Assembly: GCA_016787605.1 (NCBI GenBank)
Contig: JAEUUE010000080.1
Span: 1 to 46,913 of the forward strand
DNA from: Cyclobacteriaceae bacterium
Lineage (GTDB): Bacteria > Bacteroidota > Bacteroidia > Cytophagales > Cyclobacteriaceae
Direction: 5' to 3'
Length of the DNA stretch: 46,913 nt
Part shown: positions 18,143 to 26,459 of the stretch, piece after piece
Position numbering within the stretch: position 1 is the first letter of the stretch
Layout of the letters: each line of letters starts with the position of its first letter
Made by a program: the position numbers and the translations under genes
Notes under the pieces: generated by a model
Databases searched by the model: none
The model's input: the letters and a program-made list of their open reading frames with translations, nothing else
What the model was told of the DNA's origin: nothing

Positions 18143-18160
18143 AGAGTTACCCCCCGCTGC

Positions 18161-18706
18161 ATGCTTCGTCCGTTCTATCAGCTCCTGTTCAAAATTCTCG
18201 GATGGAAGATCGTGGGAAAGATGCCCGACATTCCCAAGTTTATCGTCGCGGTGGCCCCGCACACAAGTAACTGGGATTTTCCCGTGGGACTGGCGGCACG
18301 TAGTATTCTTCGGATCCGCAATGCGCAGTTCCTCGGCAAGAGCCAGTTGTTCAAGCCTCCGTTCGGATGGTTCTTCCGCTGGCTGGGTGGACACCCGGTA
18401 GACCGGACGACGAGCCACGACATGGTAGACCAGGTGGTGAAGATCTTCGAACGGCACGAGAAGTTTATCCTCGCTATTGCCCCGGAAGGCACGCGGAAGA
18501 AAGTGGGCAAACTGAGGACAGGTTTCTATTATATCGCCAAAGGGGCGAAGGTTCCGATCGTGCCCGTGGGCTTCGACTTTGCCAGGAAGGCAGTGATTAT
18601 CAGCGAGCCCTTTTACGCCACCGACAATATGGAGCGGGATATGGAAACCTTGATGCAGTTTTACCGTTCCGTAAAGGGAAAAAACCCCGAATTGGGATTG
18701 GACTGA
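18161..18706 (+). CDS. PlsC-like 1-acyl-glycerol-3-phosphate acyltransferase
   Basis: A 181-residue protein of the lysophospholipid acyltransferase family. The HX4D catalytic motif is H34-T-S-N-W-D39 and the glycerophosphate-binding motif is PEGTRKK. LRTGFYYIAKGAKVPIVPVG is the usual third block. It is shorter than PlsC of E. coli (245) and matches the short HTSNWDF subgroup common in Bacteroidota. It likely acylates a lysolipid at the membrane. It follows hutU by 18 nt in the same run as accA and the patatin. Confidence 0.9.
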   Translation: MLRPFYQLLFKILGWKIVGKMPDIPKFIVAVAPHTSNWDFPVGLAARSILRIRNAQFLGKSQLFKPPFGWFFRWLGGHPVDRTTSHDMVDQVVKIFERHEKFILAIAPEGTRKKVGKLRTGFYYIAKGAKVPIVPVGFDFARKAVIISEPFYATDNMERDMETLMQFYRSVKGKNPELGLD

Positions 18707-18766
18707 TATTTGTTGATTCAGTTACTTGTTTCCCGATTTCAGGATTAAAACCAAATTTTACCAACC

Positions 18767-19342
18767 ATGAGAAAAATAACCTTAGTTGTACTTTTTGTAA
18801 TGCTTACGACCGCAGCTGCCTGGGCACAGGCGTCGGTATCGTTGGGCGTCAAGGGCGGGCTGAACTTCGCCAACATTAACACCAGCACCCTGGGAACTGC
18901 CTACAACAGCCGAACCGGGTACCATGCGGGTGCGTTCGTGAACATCAAACTGACCAAGCTGGCTATTCAGCCCGAGCTCATCTATTCGGTGCAGGGTTCT
19001 GATATTTCTACGGCCACTTCTTCGCAATCCATTGACCTGGCCTATGTGAACATTCCCATCCTGCTCAAGTTTTACCTGGTCGGCGGCCTCAACCTCCAGG
19101 CAGGTCCCCAGTTTGGTTTCCTGGCCAGCGCCACCCAGGGGGGCACGGACATCAAGAGCCTGGTGAAAGGATCGGACACTAGTGTAGCCCTCGGCGCAGG
19201 GTTTGACATCAGCAAGTTTGTTATCGATGCCCGCTATAACCTGGGCCTCTCGGAAATCAACGATGCGGCCGGATCTTCGGCAGCCAAGAACCAGGTGTTT
19301 CAATTGAGCGTTGGCTTTAAGCTCTTCAAGTTCGGCAACTGA
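18767..19342 (+). CDS. Small outer-membrane beta-barrel protein (porin-family/PorT-like)
   Basis: A 191-residue exported protein with signal peptide MRKITLVVLFVMLTTAAAWA. The mature part has alternating hydrophobic strands typical of an eight-stranded barrel: SLGVKGGLNFANI, GYHAGAFVNIKL, LAIQPELIYS, YVNIPILLKFYLVGGLNLQA and a final FQLSVGFKLFKFGN. The GxKGGLNF start and NIPILLK segment are hallmarks of the outer-membrane beta-barrel domain family widespread in Bacteroidota. Ligand or role unknown. A strong terminator follows directly. Confidence 0.88.
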   Translation: MRKITLVVLFVMLTTAAAWAQASVSLGVKGGLNFANINTSTLGTAYNSRTGYHAGAFVNIKLTKLAIQPELIYSVQGSDISTATSSQSIDLAYVNIPILLKFYLVGGLNLQAGPQFGFLASATQGGTDIKSLVKGSDTSVALGAGFDISKFVIDARYNLGLSEINDAAGSSAAKNQVFQLSVGFKLFKFGN

Positions 19343-19362
19343 CGCCCCATTCATTCTACAAT

Positions 19363-19400
19363 AAAGGCCGCGGCGACCCCTCGCTGCGGCCTTTCTGTTT
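19363..19400 (+). terminator. Rho-independent terminator
   Basis: AAAGGCCGCGGCG (19363-19375), loop ACCCCT, CGCTGCGGCCTTT (19382-19394): a 13-bp stem with one G-T wobble, then CTGTTT. It closes the barrel gene and sits just before the folC promoter. Confidence 0.9.
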
Positions 19401-19402
19401 GA

Positions 19403-19410
19403 TAACTTTG
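19403..19410 (+). promoter_or_regulatory. Bacteroidota -7 box directly upstream of folC
   Basis: TAACTTTG matches TAnnTTTG and ends only 4 nt before the folC ATG at 19415. If it is used, transcription would start at or next to the start codon, giving a leaderless or nearly leaderless message. It is immediately downstream of the terminator stem, as expected for a new transcription unit. Confidence 0.55.
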
Positions 19411-19414
19411 CCCG

Positions 19415-20695
19415 ATGAGCCGTTACCAGGAAACCCTGAAATACCTGTACAGCGCCCTGCCCATGTACCAACGAATTGGCGCGGCGGCTTACAAGGCTGA
19501 CCTGGACAATACCCTCGCTTTGTGTGAATCATTGGGGAACCCGGAACGAAAGTTTAAGTCCATTCACGTGGCGGGAACGAATGGAAAAGGCAGTACGTCC
19601 CACATGCTCGCTGCCATTCTTCAGGCGGCGGGTTACCGGACGGGGCTCTATACATCGCCCCATCTTAAAGAGTTCACCGAACGGATTCGCATCGATGGCC
19701 GGGAAATCGAACAGGATTTTGTTGTCGATTTTGTAGACCGCATGCGGCCCGAGCTGGATCGCATTCAGCCGTCCTTCTTTGAGATGACGGTTGGGATGGC
19801 CTTCGATTATTTTGCCCGCAGGCAGGTGGACGTGGCTGTGATTGAAGTGGGACTCGGAGGCCGGCTCGACTCCACCAACGTGATCACCCCGGAACTGTCG
19901 GTGATCACCAATATCAGCTGGGACCACATGGCTCTCCTGGGCAACACGCTCCAGAAGATAGCCTCGGAGAAAGCCGGCATCATCAAGCGGGGCGTGCCTG
20001 TCGTTGTCAGCGAGCGGCAGGAAGAAGTAGAAGATGTTTTTATCGGCCGCGCCGGCCAGCTGGGTTGTGACCTGGTCTTCGCCTCCGACATCATCCAATT
20101 ACATCAACAGTCTGATGGCTATGACGTCTACCAGGGTGGTGGAGTGTGGCTGGAAGGACTGAACCCCGGTTTGAAGGGACGCTACCAGGAGAAGAACTTA
20201 CCCGGCGTTTTGGCCGCCGTATTGGCGCTGACCGACCTGGGTTATGAAATCTCCAATGAGGCCATCAAGGAAGGCATTGCCCATACAACCCAGCTTACGG
20301 GATTGAAAGGGCGGTGGCAGATCATCCGGCAGAACCCGCTCACCATCTGCGATACCGGCCACAACGAAGCAGGTATCCTCGCGGTTCTCGACCAGCTGCG
20401 AGAAACACCGCATCGGCGACTCCATATGGTGATCGGCATGGTCAACGACAAGGATATTTCAAAAATCCTCAACCTTCTGCCCAAAGAGGCTGTTTATTAC
20501 TTCTGCCAGGCCAGGATACCGCGGGCTATGGACGCCCGTGAATTGGCCGGCCAGGCCGCCTCGTTCGGACTGAAGGGCGTGGTGGAACCGGATGTAAACG
20601 CCGCCCTGCGGAAAGCGACGGCCGAAGCAGGACCGGGGGACGTGATTTTTGTAGGAGGCAGTACCTTTGTTGTCGGTGAAGTGGACGGAATCTGA
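19415..20695 (+). CDS. folC: Folylpolyglutamate synthase / dihydrofolate synthase
   Basis: A 426-residue cytoplasmic Mur-ligase-family enzyme adding glutamate to dihydropteroate or folates with ATP. The P-loop GTNGKGST is at residues 54-61, followed by TGLYTSPHL (the omega-loop region). EVGLGGRLDSTNV and ITNISWDHMALLG are further family blocks, and the C-terminal domain carries CDTGHNEAGI. Length is standard. The start ATG is fixed by the SRYQETLKYLYSALPMYQR lead-in common to Bacteroidota FolC. The TonB receptor gene begins with the base directly after its stop codon. Confidence 0.96.
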   Translation: MSRYQETLKYLYSALPMYQRIGAAAYKADLDNTLALCESLGNPERKFKSIHVAGTNGKGSTSHMLAAILQAAGYRTGLYTSPHLKEFTERIRIDGREIEQDFVVDFVDRMRPELDRIQPSFFEMTVGMAFDYFARRQVDVAVIEVGLGGRLDSTNVITPELSVITNISWDHMALLGNTLQKIASEKAGIIKRGVPVVVSERQEEVEDVFIGRAGQLGCDLVFASDIIQLHQQSDGYDVYQGGGVWLEGLNPGLKGRYQEKNLPGVLAAVLALTDLGYEISNEAIKEGIAHTTQLTGLKGRWQIIRQNPLTICDTGHNEAGILAVLDQLRETPHRRLHMVIGMVNDKDISKILNLLPKEAVYYFCQARIPRAMDARELAGQAASFGLKGVVEPDVNAALRKATAEAGPGDVIFVGGSTFVVGEVDGI

Positions 20696-22975
20696 ATGAC
20701 GCATCGATGGATCTTGCTGCTGGTTTTTCCCTTGTCCTGCCTGGGACAGGAGTTCCGCCTTACTGGCCGGGTGAGCGGCGCTTCGGATCAGCCGCTTTCA
20801 TCGGCGCACGTGAAGCTGATCGGCAACAGCAAGACCGTGGCCACCGACAAAGACGGGGCGTTTTCGGTCCAGGTGCAAGCCGGCCCGACCGTGATCGAAA
20901 TCTCCCATACGGGCTATGAAGTTCTTCACCGGACCCTTTCTGTAAGAAGCGATACGCTCGTTCAGTTCATGCTTACGCCGAAGGTGGAGCAACTTGAAGA
21001 GGTGGTCGTCTCCACGGCGCGCTATCGCCAGTCGGACCAGCTTCAAACCACCAGAATGAGTTCCGTTACCGTAACGGGCGCTGAGATCAATTCTATTCCT
21101 GTGTTGGGCGGTGAGGCCGACCTGCTCAAGACCATTCAATTGCTACCCGGGGTATCCAAAGGAGTAGAGGGGAGCACGGATATTTTTGTACGCGGCGGCG
21201 CGGCCGACCAGAACCTGGTGCTCCTCGACGGCGCTCCCGTGTACAACACCGGGCACCTGTTCGGATTCCTGTCGGTGTTCAATCCCGATTTTCTTTCCCG
21301 GGTGGAATCGATGAACGGCGCGTTTCCCGCTGAATACGGGGGGCGCCTGTCTTCGATCCTCGACGTACAAACCAAGAGCGCTTTCTCGGATCGCACCCAG
21401 ATAAAAGGCAACGTGGGCATCATCGCCTCCCGCCTCATGATCGATCAGCCGCTCGTCCGCGACAAGCTGAGCATTTCAGTGGCCGGCCGCCGTACCTATG
21501 TCGACCAGGTGGTGCGCTTGCTGGGCCAGGAGTTGCCGTATCACTTCTATGACCTCAATGCGAAGGTGGCCTGGCGGCCGTCAACGTCCGACCAGGTGGA
21601 GTTTACCCATTACTCGGGAGACGACGTTTTGAATTTTATCCCCGGGGCCACCGCCAGCCGTCGGTTGCAGAACACCAACGCCAATTTCACCATTGGCAAT
21701 TCCTCACAAACACTTCGGTGGAACCGGCAGATGAATTCCGGGTGGTCGTCGTCGCTGCTGGCGTACCGATCAAAATTCCGCTATACCATCGACAACCGCT
21801 ACGAAGACAGCCGGTTGTTTACCAGCTCCGACATTGAAGATTTCGGCGGCAAGTGGGTGATTTCCTCCGACAGTCTCGCCGGATTATCTCTCAAAGGTGG
21901 TTTAGACCTGGTCCGTCACCAGGTGAGCCCCAACATCATCTCCACCACCGGGGAGATCGCCGAGTTGCTGGAGAGTACTACGACGGAGCCGCGGCGGGCC
22001 TGGGAGATCAGTGCCTTTTCACAGGTGGACGGCGACTGGTTGAAGAGATGGCGCTGGAGCCTGGGGCTGCGGGTTTCTTCGGCCTGGCTGCAGGAGAAGA
22101 ATTACATCAACCCGGAGCCGCGCTTGTCGCTCCGCTATACATTGAATGATCATACTACTATTAAGGCAAGTTATTCCCGTATGGCGCAATACCTGCATCG
22201 GGTGTCGAGTGCCGCGGTGGCATTCCCTACCGATATCTGGTATCCCGTGACGGGTTCAGTGAAGCCACAGCGTTCCGATCAATGGTCGCTGGCTGTCCAA
22301 CGTCTTTTCCCGAAAGCCGGCATCTTCCTGAGTGCGGAGGCCTACTACAAGACCCTGGATAACCTCATCGGCTATCGCGAGGGGGCCAACCTGTTTGTCA
22401 AGCGCGACTTTGAAGAGCAGTTGATCCAGGGCGAGGGCAGATCGTATGGCATGGAGATGCTCGTGAAGAAAGAAACCGGTCGTCTCACCGGGTGGATCAG
22501 CTATACGCTCTCCTGGTCGGAGCGGAGATTCGATGAACTCAACGGCGGCGATTGGTTCTATGCGCGGTACGACCGGCGGCACAATATTGCCGTAGTGGCC
22601 AACTACCGGTTGGCGAGGAAGTGGTCGTTCTCCGCCGTTTGGGAATTTATCTCCGGTTCCCGCTTTACGCCCATCATCGGGCGTTACACCGTGCCGGCTC
22701 CGAGCCTGGCGGGAGTCAGCCTGATCCCCGTCTACGCACCAATCAACTCGGTCAAGCTGGCCGATACCCATCGCCTCGACCTTGGGATTAAGTTCAAGCC
22801 ATCGCGCATCGGAAAGCGGTTCCAGGGAGAATGGTTTTTTGGAGTATATAACGTTTACAACCGGGCTACGCCGGTGGCCATCGCCATTGTCTCCAACGGC
22901 GACGGCACCTTCCGGTATGAGCAGCCTGGGGTATTTGGTTTCCTTCCTTTCATAAGCTATGGATTCACCTTCTAA
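20696..22975 (+). CDS. TonB-dependent receptor with carboxypeptidase-regulatory-like domain
   Basis: A 759-residue outer-membrane protein with a signal peptide ending around residue 18 (PLSCLGQ). Residues about 22-105 form a CarboxypepD_reg-like beta-sandwich (LTGRVSGASDQPLSSAHVKL ... HTGYE). The plug domain follows with LLKTIQLLPGV, IFVRGGAADQNLVLLDGAPV and AEYGGRLSSILDV, then a beta-barrel to the end, with a terminal aromatic strand ending GFTF. It would take up an unidentified ligand by TonB energy. It shares a 17-bp overlap with the DUF4249 gene, the usual companion of this receptor subgroup. It starts right after the folC stop, so expression may depend on the folC promoter. Confidence 0.93.
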   Translation: MTHRWILLLVFPLSCLGQEFRLTGRVSGASDQPLSSAHVKLIGNSKTVATDKDGAFSVQVQAGPTVIEISHTGYEVLHRTLSVRSDTLVQFMLTPKVEQLEEVVVSTARYRQSDQLQTTRMSSVTVTGAEINSIPVLGGEADLLKTIQLLPGVSKGVEGSTDIFVRGGAADQNLVLLDGAPVYNTGHLFGFLSVFNPDFLSRVESMNGAFPAEYGGRLSSILDVQTKSAFSDRTQIKGNVGIIASRLMIDQPLVRDKLSISVAGRRTYVDQVVRLLGQELPYHFYDLNAKVAWRPSTSDQVEFTHYSGDDVLNFIPGATASRRLQNTNANFTIGNSSQTLRWNRQMNSGWSSSLLAYRSKFRYTIDNRYEDSRLFTSSDIEDFGGKWVISSDSLAGLSLKGGLDLVRHQVSPNIISTTGEIAELLESTTTEPRRAWEISAFSQVDGDWLKRWRWSLGLRVSSAWLQEKNYINPEPRLSLRYTLNDHTTIKASYSRMAQYLHRVSSAAVAFPTDIWYPVTGSVKPQRSDQWSLAVQRLFPKAGIFLSAEAYYKTLDNLIGYREGANLFVKRDFEEQLIQGEGRSYGMEMLVKKETGRLTGWISYTLSWSERRFDELNGGDWFYARYDRRHNIAVVANYRLARKWSFSAVWEFISGSRFTPIIGRYTVPAPSLAGVSLIPVYAPINSVKLADTHRLDLGIKFKPSRIGKRFQGEWFFGVYNVYNRATPVAIAIVSNGDGTFRYEQPGVFGFLPFISYGFTF

Positions 22976-23822
22976 CCCTATTCATCGCATCGGCACGATT
23001 TTGCTGCTCATGATCCTGGGCGTGCTGGGCGGATGCATCCCGGATCCGCTGGAAGTCGAGAATGTTCCTTCCCTGCAGCCGAAGATCGTGATCGGGTCGC
23101 AGGTCGTACCCGATCAGGGCTTGCTCGTCTATGTCACACGGAGCATCGGTGCCCTGGAAGCAGGGTGGGGTTCGGAGATTGAGCCTTTGCTGCAACAGAT
23201 TGCCATTACGGATGCACTGGTCACCCTTCATTACGACAGTGAAGTCGATACGCTTGTGCACCAGGCCTACGGCGTCTATGTGGGAGCATCCAACGCGGTG
23301 GTGGCAGGAAAGACGTATACCCTTCATGTCAACAGTCCCCGCTGGGGCAAGGTACAGGCTACCTCGACAGCTCCGCGGCAAGTATTCTTCAACTCGGTGG
23401 AAGCATCGTTGTACCTGACGGGATACGATTCCCTGGCACGCATCAAGTACAGCCTTTTTGATCCGGAGGAACCGAACTGGTACATGATCAACGTGCAGAA
23501 GATTTCTGCCACTACGCCGGTGGACCGCTACCTCAATCCCCGCGTGTTCACGCGGCTGGTGCAGGATACGGCCTTCAACGGGCAGCGGTTTGAAGAGGAG
23601 TTCAATGTGATCTTTCAAAACTATACGGAAGGCGACAGCGTGCTGGTGACGATGTCGAACATCAGCCCCGAGTACTATCATTACCTTTGGCTGCGCAACG
23701 ACAGTCGGTATAGCCTGGCCGGGTTTGCCTCGGAGCCGCTGAACTTCCCGACCAACGTGCAGGGAGGCTATGGCTATTTCAACCTGCATGTTCCCGACGT
23801 CCGGGTATTTGTACTCGACTAG
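22959..23822 (+). CDS. DUF4249 lipoprotein (TonB-receptor companion)
   Basis: A 287-residue lipoprotein. The signal ends in the lipobox LGGC with C26, then PDPLEVENVPSLQPKIVIGS, close to the usual DUF4249 opening. The rest is predicted beta-rich. DUF4249 proteins are typically encoded directly after a receptor with a CarboxypepD_reg-like domain, as here; a surface ligand-binding role is inferred by analogy with SusD but not proved. The ATG at 22959 lies within the receptor's last codons, consistent with translational coupling. Confidence 0.85.
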   Translation: MDSPSNPIHRIGTILLLMILGVLGGCIPDPLEVENVPSLQPKIVIGSQVVPDQGLLVYVTRSIGALEAGWGSEIEPLLQQIAITDALVTLHYDSEVDTLVHQAYGVYVGASNAVVAGKTYTLHVNSPRWGKVQATSTAPRQVFFNSVEASLYLTGYDSLARIKYSLFDPEEPNWYMINVQKISATTPVDRYLNPRVFTRLVQDTAFNGQRFEEEFNVIFQNYTEGDSVLVTMSNISPEYYHYLWLRNDSRYSLAGFASEPLNFPTNVQGGYGYFNLHVPDVRVFVLD

Positions 23823-23875
23823 CGTCTGCAATAAGACGACAAACCGCTTACTTTGCGGTTCAAACTCCTTTACCG

Positions 23876-26452
23876 ATGAGAAGTGCCCTGATCACTGGTT
23901 TATTGTTGGCATCGTTAACGCTCTCCGCCCAGCCGGCAGGGAATGTAATCGTCGACAAAGAAGGTGTGATGCGATGGGAGAAGAGCAGGGAAGAGGTGAA
24001 GGGCTTTGGGATCAACTACACGGCCATGTTCGCCCATGCCTACCGCACCGCACAACGGAGGCAGGTGCCGATCGAGAAAGCGATCGAGGAAGACATCTAT
24101 CACTTTTCACGTCTCGGCTTCGACCTGTTTCGTGTTCACGTCTGGGACACTGAAATCAGCGACTCCGCAGGCAACCTGATCAACAACGAACACCTTCGGT
24201 TGCTTGACTTCGCCATCGCCCGGATGAAGGAGCGGGGCTTCCGGTTTGTCCTGACGCCCATTGCGTTCTGGGGCAACGGGTGGCCCGAGCCGGATGAAAA
24301 GACCCCCGGGTTTTCCGCCAAATATGGAAAGGACGCCTGTCTTACCGACCCAGGAGCCATTCGTGCGCAGCAGAACTACCTCAAGCAGTTTCTTAATCAC
24401 AAGAATGCTTATACCGGGTTTACCTATAAGGAAGACCCGGCTGTCCTTGCTTTTGAAGTTAGCAACGAACCTCACCACCGCGAGTCGCCCGAGAAAGTGA
24501 CTACCTTCATTAAGAGCATGGTTGACGCCATGCGTAGCACCGGATGCCGGAAGCCCGTGTTTTACAACGTGAGTCACAGCATCCACCTGGCTGACGCCTA
24601 TGCGAAGGCGGGCATCCAGGGCGGCACCTTTCAATGGTATCCCACCGGGCTGGGGGCAGGGCACGAGTTGGGAGGCAATTTGCTGCCGAATGTGGACCGC
24701 TATGCCATCCCGTTTGCGTCGACGCCGTCGTGGAAGAAGCTCGCCAAGATCGTCTATGAGTTTGACGCAGCCGACGTGGGAAGATCTTACATCTACCCGG
24801 CCATGGCACGAAGTTTCAGGGAAGCCGGGCTCCAGGTGGGTACCCACTTCGCCTATGACCCGACGTTCATGGCCGACATCAATACCGAATATGGCACGCA
24901 CTACATGAACCTGGTCTATGCGCCGCAGAAAGCGCTGAGCCTGAAGATCGCCGGCGAAGTATTCCGGCGCGTTCCGATGTACAAGTCGTACGGTTCCTAT
25001 CCCGGCAACGAGCGGTTCGATGCGTTCCGGGTGAGTTATGAGAAGGACCTGGCCGAGATGGTAACGGCAACGGAGTTCTATTACACCAACAGCACGGAAA
25101 CGCAGCCAGCCACTCCCAACGCCCTGGAGCACATCGCCGGGTCAGGTGACTCACCCGTGGTGAAGTATGAAGGAACGGGTGCCTATTTTCTTGATAAAAT
25201 TGAAGAAGGCGTGTGGCGACTGGAAGTACTTCCTGATGCCGTATGGATCGAGGACCCTTTCCGCCCGGCAAGCCCGAAGAAGGAAGTGGCGGTGATCAAG
25301 TGGAATACCTGGCCAATGAAGCTCGCTCTTACGGACTTGGGCAATGAATTTTCAATAGAAGGACTTAATAAGGGCAACACTTCAAGCCATTCAGTGACTA
25401 CCGGCAGTTTTGACATCACTCCCGGAACCTTCCTGATTTCGAGGAAGGGTGTAATCCCGAAATTCAAGACGGCGAAGCCGAACGAGCTCCGGATCAGTGG
25501 CCTGGGCACCGTCGGGCTCAGCGAGTTTGCGGCAACACCAACCACGGTCAAGAAAACGCACGTAGTACACCAACCGCTCCCGAGCATCACGGAAGGAAAG
25601 GCCTATGAAGTGCGGGCCACCGTGATTGGGAAATCAATGCCCGAGGCGGTGGAAGTCCACGTATGGCATCCCGGCTGGCGCGGAACACAAGTGGTGCCCA
25701 TGACCCGCACCCGAAACTATCAATACACCGCGACCATGCCCGAGGCTCAGGGATTCTACCGATACTTCATTGTCGTGCGCGAAGGTGGTAAAACGAGAAC
25801 CTTTCCCCCGGATGAGGAGGGGAATCCCCGCGATTGGGATTTCTCTCAACGCACACCCTACGAGGTGCCGATCATTCCAGCCGGCGAACCAATCTATATT
25901 TTCGATGCCAACCATGATATCAATCAGGTGTCACGAAACTGGTTGCCTGGATCGAGGCTGGAGCCGCATGCCGACGGCGCTGAACTTCTTATCCCGGTGA
26001 AACAACTCTTCACCAAGGACGAGGAGAACCCCAATGGACCATTGATTGCAGATTACAGCATGCGATATTACTTCGGGAGAAAGATCTCCGGAAGGAAGGA
26101 GGAATTGGCCGGCCGTACCCGGTTGGTGCTCCATGGGAGAGCTGTAGGCAAACCGACGCCCATACAGGTGGCGCTCATCACCCGGCAAGGGCGGGCTTAC
26201 GGTGCGACGATCACCCTGGAGCCTTCCCGGAGCGAATACATCCTTTCGCTAGCTGATCTGAAACCCGTGAAGCTGGTCACGCTGCCTCGGCCGTACCCCA
26301 CCTTCTTACCGTACTATTTTGAGGGGAGTACGTTACCATCGTTCAACCTTGCTGATGCGGAGACCCTTCAGCTTTCCATCGGTCCGGGACTGGGTGAGGC
26401 GGAGAGCAAGAATCCGCAAACCCTGGTGATCAGGTCGGTTCGGCTCGAGTGA
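23876..26452 (+). CDS. Secreted GH5-like glycoside hydrolase
   Basis: An 858-residue exported protein (signal MRSALITGLLLASLTLSAQ). Residues about 40-370 form a TIM-barrel of the cellulase/mannanase (GH5, clan A) type. The acid/base Glu is E198 in EVSNEPHHR and a candidate nucleophile is E295 in KIVYEFDAAD. The N-terminal strand contains VKGFGINYTAMFAHAYR. The C-terminal half holds beta-sandwich-like domains, including one with PEAVEVHVWHPGWRG that resembles a carbohydrate-binding or Ig-like module. It should cleave a polysaccharide in the periplasm or outside; the substrate is not evident. It lies 53 nt after DUF4249, with a near-consensus -7 box (TACTTTG) in the gap. Confidence 0.85.
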   Translation: MRSALITGLLLASLTLSAQPAGNVIVDKEGVMRWEKSREEVKGFGINYTAMFAHAYRTAQRRQVPIEKAIEEDIYHFSRLGFDLFRVHVWDTEISDSAGNLINNEHLRLLDFAIARMKERGFRFVLTPIAFWGNGWPEPDEKTPGFSAKYGKDACLTDPGAIRAQQNYLKQFLNHKNAYTGFTYKEDPAVLAFEVSNEPHHRESPEKVTTFIKSMVDAMRSTGCRKPVFYNVSHSIHLADAYAKAGIQGGTFQWYPTGLGAGHELGGNLLPNVDRYAIPFASTPSWKKLAKIVYEFDAADVGRSYIYPAMARSFREAGLQVGTHFAYDPTFMADINTEYGTHYMNLVYAPQKALSLKIAGEVFRRVPMYKSYGSYPGNERFDAFRVSYEKDLAEMVTATEFYYTNSTETQPATPNALEHIAGSGDSPVVKYEGTGAYFLDKIEEGVWRLEVLPDAVWIEDPFRPASPKKEVAVIKWNTWPMKLALTDLGNEFSIEGLNKGNTSSHSVTTGSFDITPGTFLISRKGVIPKFKTAKPNELRISGLGTVGLSEFAATPTTVKKTHVVHQPLPSITEGKAYEVRATVIGKSMPEAVEVHVWHPGWRGTQVVPMTRTRNYQYTATMPEAQGFYRYFIVVREGGKTRTFPPDEEGNPRDWDFSQRTPYEVPIIPAGEPIYIFDANHDINQVSRNWLPGSRLEPHADGAELLIPVKQLFTKDEENPNGPLIADYSMRYYFGRKISGRKEELAGRTRLVLHGRAVGKPTPIQVALITRQGRAYGATITLEPSRSEYILSLADLKPVKLVTLPRPYPTFLPYYFEGSTLPSFNLADAETLQLSIGPGLGEAESKNPQTLVIRSVRLE

Positions 26453-26459
26453 AGTCGCT

